Positions 61,946 through 64,000 of a stretch of DNA of 64,000 nucleotides are shown one piece after another. Each line of letters opens with the position of its first letter. The first letter of the stretch is position 1. The position numbers were made by a program, and so were the translations under genes. The notes below the pieces were generated by a model. The model was not told the DNA's origin. It saw only the letters and a program-made list of their open reading frames with translations, and made no database searches. Origin of the DNA: Galbitalea soli (GTDB lineage Bacteria > Actinomycetota > Actinomycetes > Actinomycetales > Microbacteriaceae); the NCBI RefSeq assembly GCF_010686725.1, contig NZ_JAAGWZ010000004.1:1-64000 (forward strand), read 5' to 3'.

Positions 61946-62863
61946 ATGCGTAACGAACTCTCGGTCGCGTGGCGAGACGTGCGCAAGAGCTTCGGTCGGA
62001 GAGCGGCGCTGGATAGGTTCACGCTCGAGGCGGGGCCGGGCATCCACTGCCTGCTCGGCGACAACGGGGCGGGCAAGTCGACCGCATTCGCCGTGTTGAC
62101 CGGCGCGCGGCGTCCCGACGCCGGTGACGTGCTGGTCGGCGGCGAGCGCGTTCGCCGGGGCGGCGCGACCGCGCGGCTGATCGGTTCGGCCCCGCAGAGT
62201 CTGTCGTACCCGCCGACGGTTCGCGTGCGGGAGGTGGTCGACTACGTGGCCGCTCACTATGCGGCGCCCGCACCCACTGCCGCGATCCTCGATCGCGTCG
62301 GGCTCACCGCGCTCGCACGCCGCAGCTGCGGTGGGTTGAGCGGCGGGGAGGCGCGGCGGCTGGCCCTCGCCTGTGCGCTCGTCGGCGACACCCCGGTCGT
62401 GGTGCTCGACGAACCGTCGGCGGGGCTCGATCGAAGTGGCCAGGGGGAGCTGCGGGAGATCATCCGCGGTCTGGGGTCGGCTGGCCGGATCGTGCTGCTC
62501 GCCTCGCACGACCTCGCGGACGTGGAGGCGCTCGCCGACCGCGTCTGGGTCGTCGCCGCGGGGCGGGTCGTGCTGGGTACGGACCCGGACGACATCACGC
62601 GGAGATTGGGTACACGGCGGATCCGGTTCCCCATCGCACGCGCGGTCGGATGGAAGCCCGTCGCCGTGCGCGTCGACCCCGAGGCGGTGGTAAGCGAGGC
62701 CGCGGGCACCGCCATCATTTCGACCACCCGTGCGGATGCGGTCGCCCGCGAGCTCCTCGGTGTCGACGGCCTGGCAGATCTCACGATCGAGCGCCCGACC
62801 CTCGGCGAGGCGATCGATCAGCTCGCCCTGGCCACGCGCGACGCAACGGATGCGCCCGCATGA
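61946..62863 (+). CDS. ABC transporter ATP-binding protein
   Basis: The 305-residue ATPase has Walker A GDNGAGKSTAFAVLTG, signature LSGGEARRLALACAL and Walker B VVVLDEPSAGLDRSG, as in ABC-2 export ATPases. A C-terminal region of about 90 residues follows. GAAGGAGG precedes the ATG at 61946; a longer frame from 61877 would lack a ribosome site. It overlaps the permease gene by four bases. Confidence 0.92.
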   Translation: MRNELSVAWRDVRKSFGRRAALDRFTLEAGPGIHCLLGDNGAGKSTAFAVLTGARRPDAGDVLVGGERVRRGGATARLIGSAPQSLSYPPTVRVREVVDYVAAHYAAPAPTAAILDRVGLTALARRSCGGLSGGEARRLALACALVGDTPVVVLDEPSAGLDRSGQGELREIIRGLGSAGRIVLLASHDLADVEALADRVWVVAAGRVVLGTDPDDITRRLGTRRIRFPIARAVGWKPVAVRVDPEAVVSEAAGTAIISTTRADAVARELLGVDGLADLTIERPTLGEAIDQLALATRDATDAPA

Positions 62864-63579
62864 CGGTCATCATCGCGACCGTCCGCCTCCAGGTGATCGA
62901 ACTGGTGCGGCTGCCCGCGTTCCTGCTGCCGCTCGCCGCCTTCCCCACGATGCTCTACGTGCTGCTGCCGGCGAACCTGGCCCGGCCCTCCCTGCTCACA
63001 CTTCTCGGGTACCTCGCCTTCGCGATTCTCGGCACGATGATGTTCCAGTTCGGCGTCGGAATCGCGACGGGGCGCAACGATCCCTGGACCATCTATACCC
63101 AGACGCTACCGACGCGGGCGGTCCAACGAATCGTGGCGCTGGTCGGTGCGGGCATCGCCTTCTCGGCGCTCTTCTGCGTTCCCCTCGTCGTCGCCGGGTC
63201 AGCGAGCGGGGCGCTTCGAGCCGCGACGCCCGGCGCCATCGCGCTGATCATCCTGGCGCTTCTCCTCGGCGCGGTCGTGCACGGACTTTTCGGGCTCTCC
63301 CTCGGCTTCTGGTTGCCCGCCCGAGGAGCAGTCGGCATCACCAACCTCGTCTACTTCCCCCTCTCCTACGTCGGCGGCCTGTTCGGCCCCGTCGCCCCCG
63401 GACCGCTCACCGAGATCCACCCCTGGACCCCGACCGGAGGGTGGATGGACCTGCTGCACGCCTCCGCCTCGGGAGAGTTCGCGGGGCGCCCCATGCTCGT
63501 GCTGGCGGGCTACGCCGCGGCGTTCGGCGCCGCGACGCTCGTGGGGTACCTGCGGGTGGAACGCACGGTATACGCGTGA
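62860..63579 (+). CDS. ABC-2 type transporter permease
   Basis: The 239-residue membrane protein has six helices, beginning FLLPLAAFPTMLYVLLP, with a central NDPWTIYTQTLPTRAVQRIVA loop. A C-terminal block, YFPLSYVGGLFGPVAPGPLTEIHPWTPTGGW, is typical of short ABC-2 permeases. With the ATPase upstream it forms a two-gene exporter operon whose substrate is unknown. Confidence 0.88.
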   Translation: MTVIIATVRLQVIELVRLPAFLLPLAAFPTMLYVLLPANLARPSLLTLLGYLAFAILGTMMFQFGVGIATGRNDPWTIYTQTLPTRAVQRIVALVGAGIAFSALFCVPLVVAGSASGALRAATPGAIALIILALLLGAVVHGLFGLSLGFWLPARGAVGITNLVYFPLSYVGGLFGPVAPGPLTEIHPWTPTGGWMDLLHASASGEFAGRPMLVLAGYAAAFGAATLVGYLRVERTVYA

Positions 63580-63655
63580 GCGGAGTGGCGGTGGGTCGCG
63601 CACGGTCGGCGGTTTTCGCGTGTCGGCGGGGCGGGCAGCCTGTCACACTCGGGGG

Positions 63656-64000
63656 ATGACCACCCGCATCGTCGACCTCAGCCACCGCATCCGCGCCGGA
63701 CTCGTCACCTACCCCGGCCTGCCCGCCCCCGAGATCACCCCGCACCTCACGCGCGCCCAGTCGCGCAGCCGTTACGCGCCGGGCACCGAGTTCGAGATGG
63801 ACATCATCACGATGATCGGCAACACCGGCACCTATCTCGACAGCCCGTTCCATCGCTACGAGGGCGGGGATGACCTCGCCGCCCTCGATCTGGCCACCCT
63901 CGTCGACCTGCCCACGGTCGTCGTGCGGGCCGATCCTGCGACGCTCGTGGACGGCCGCGGCATCCCGGCGTCCGCGCTCGCGGGGCACGCGCTCGCGGGA
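63656..64000 (+). CDS. cyclase family protein (kynurenine-formamidase-like), cut by window end
   Basis: At least 115 residues are visible, starting TTRIVDLSHRIRAGLVTYPGLPAP, the opening of the cyclase/kynurenine formamidase family. The metal-binding HxGTHxDxPxH site reads NTGTYLDSPFHRY, with two His replaced (Asn and Tyr). This variant occurs in some family members. The C-terminal half lies outside the window. The start lacks a strong ribosome site (GGGGG). Confidence 0.85.
   Translation, partial: MTTRIVDLSHRIRAGLVTYPGLPAPEITPHLTRAQSRSRYAPGTEFEMDIITMIGNTGTYLDSPFHRYEGGDDLAALDLATLVDLPTVVVRADPATLVDGRGIPASALAGHALAG

Overview
The window is very GC-rich and dense with genes on both strands. Many genes start with GTG, and start/stop codons often overlap (ATGA or GTGA). 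The gene content is that of a high-GC actinobacterium, most likely of the family Microbacteriaceae. Supporting markers are secE-nusG-rplK-rplA, a NusG with a long acidic N-terminal extension, an rplJ-rplL operon with a structured leader, a candidate 6C-type small RNA, and several genes that look leaderless. I cannot name the genus. I see no prophage, transposase or CRISPR array.

Layout. 1-620: non-coding, strongly structured DNA. 621-4161: HAD phosphatase, DUF3467 protein, small zinc-site protein, MpaB-type oxygenase, quinone-oxidoreductase-like protein. 4162-4576: a cluster of short repeats and a reverse-strand terminator. 4577-8830 (reverse): a MacB-type efflux operon (adaptor, ATPase, permease, DUF5666 protein) whose products carry Gly/Ser-rich tracts. 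8935-12211: membrane protein, Nei-type DNA glycosylase, gamma-glutamyltransferase-like protein. 12477-17283: a translationally coupled operon of a cellulose-synthase-like GT2 enzyme, a membrane-fusion-type protein and a GH81 beta-1,3-glucanase lipoprotein, read as a beta-glucan module. 17449-24066: deaminase, Lhr helicase, esterase, NUDIX-like protein. 24063-29815: a two-component system facing two small low-complexity exported proteins, ApbE and a ferric-reductase/ferredoxin fusion, with an OmpR-type direct repeat between the two arms. 29829-33356 (reverse): NarL-type two-component system with an ABC-2 transporter.

33625-36304 holds tRNA-Trp, secE, nusG, rplK and rplA. About 8 kb of unrelated genes (acetyltransferase, dehydrogenase, membrane proteins, YqaJ-like nuclease, an OmpR two-component system, an epimerase) separate rplKA from rplJL at 44420-45403. 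45404-46057 contains a 23-bp tandem repeat and a candidate small RNA. 46058-49282 holds a solute-binding lipoprotein and an ABC exporter. 49580-54346 is the most unusual locus: an MMPL exporter, an AvrD-family protein (the family that makes syringolide signals in Pseudomonas syringae), a P-loop ATPase and a MarR regulator, with the same 15-bp motif before the first gene and before marR. The rest holds a DUF3105 protein, a NUDIX hydrolase, the transsulfuration pair cbs and metB/cgl, a GT2-GtrA plus GT39 glycosylation pair, a small ABC transporter and a cyclase-family gene cut by the window end.

All functions are inferred from sequence patterns read by eye; no database search was run.
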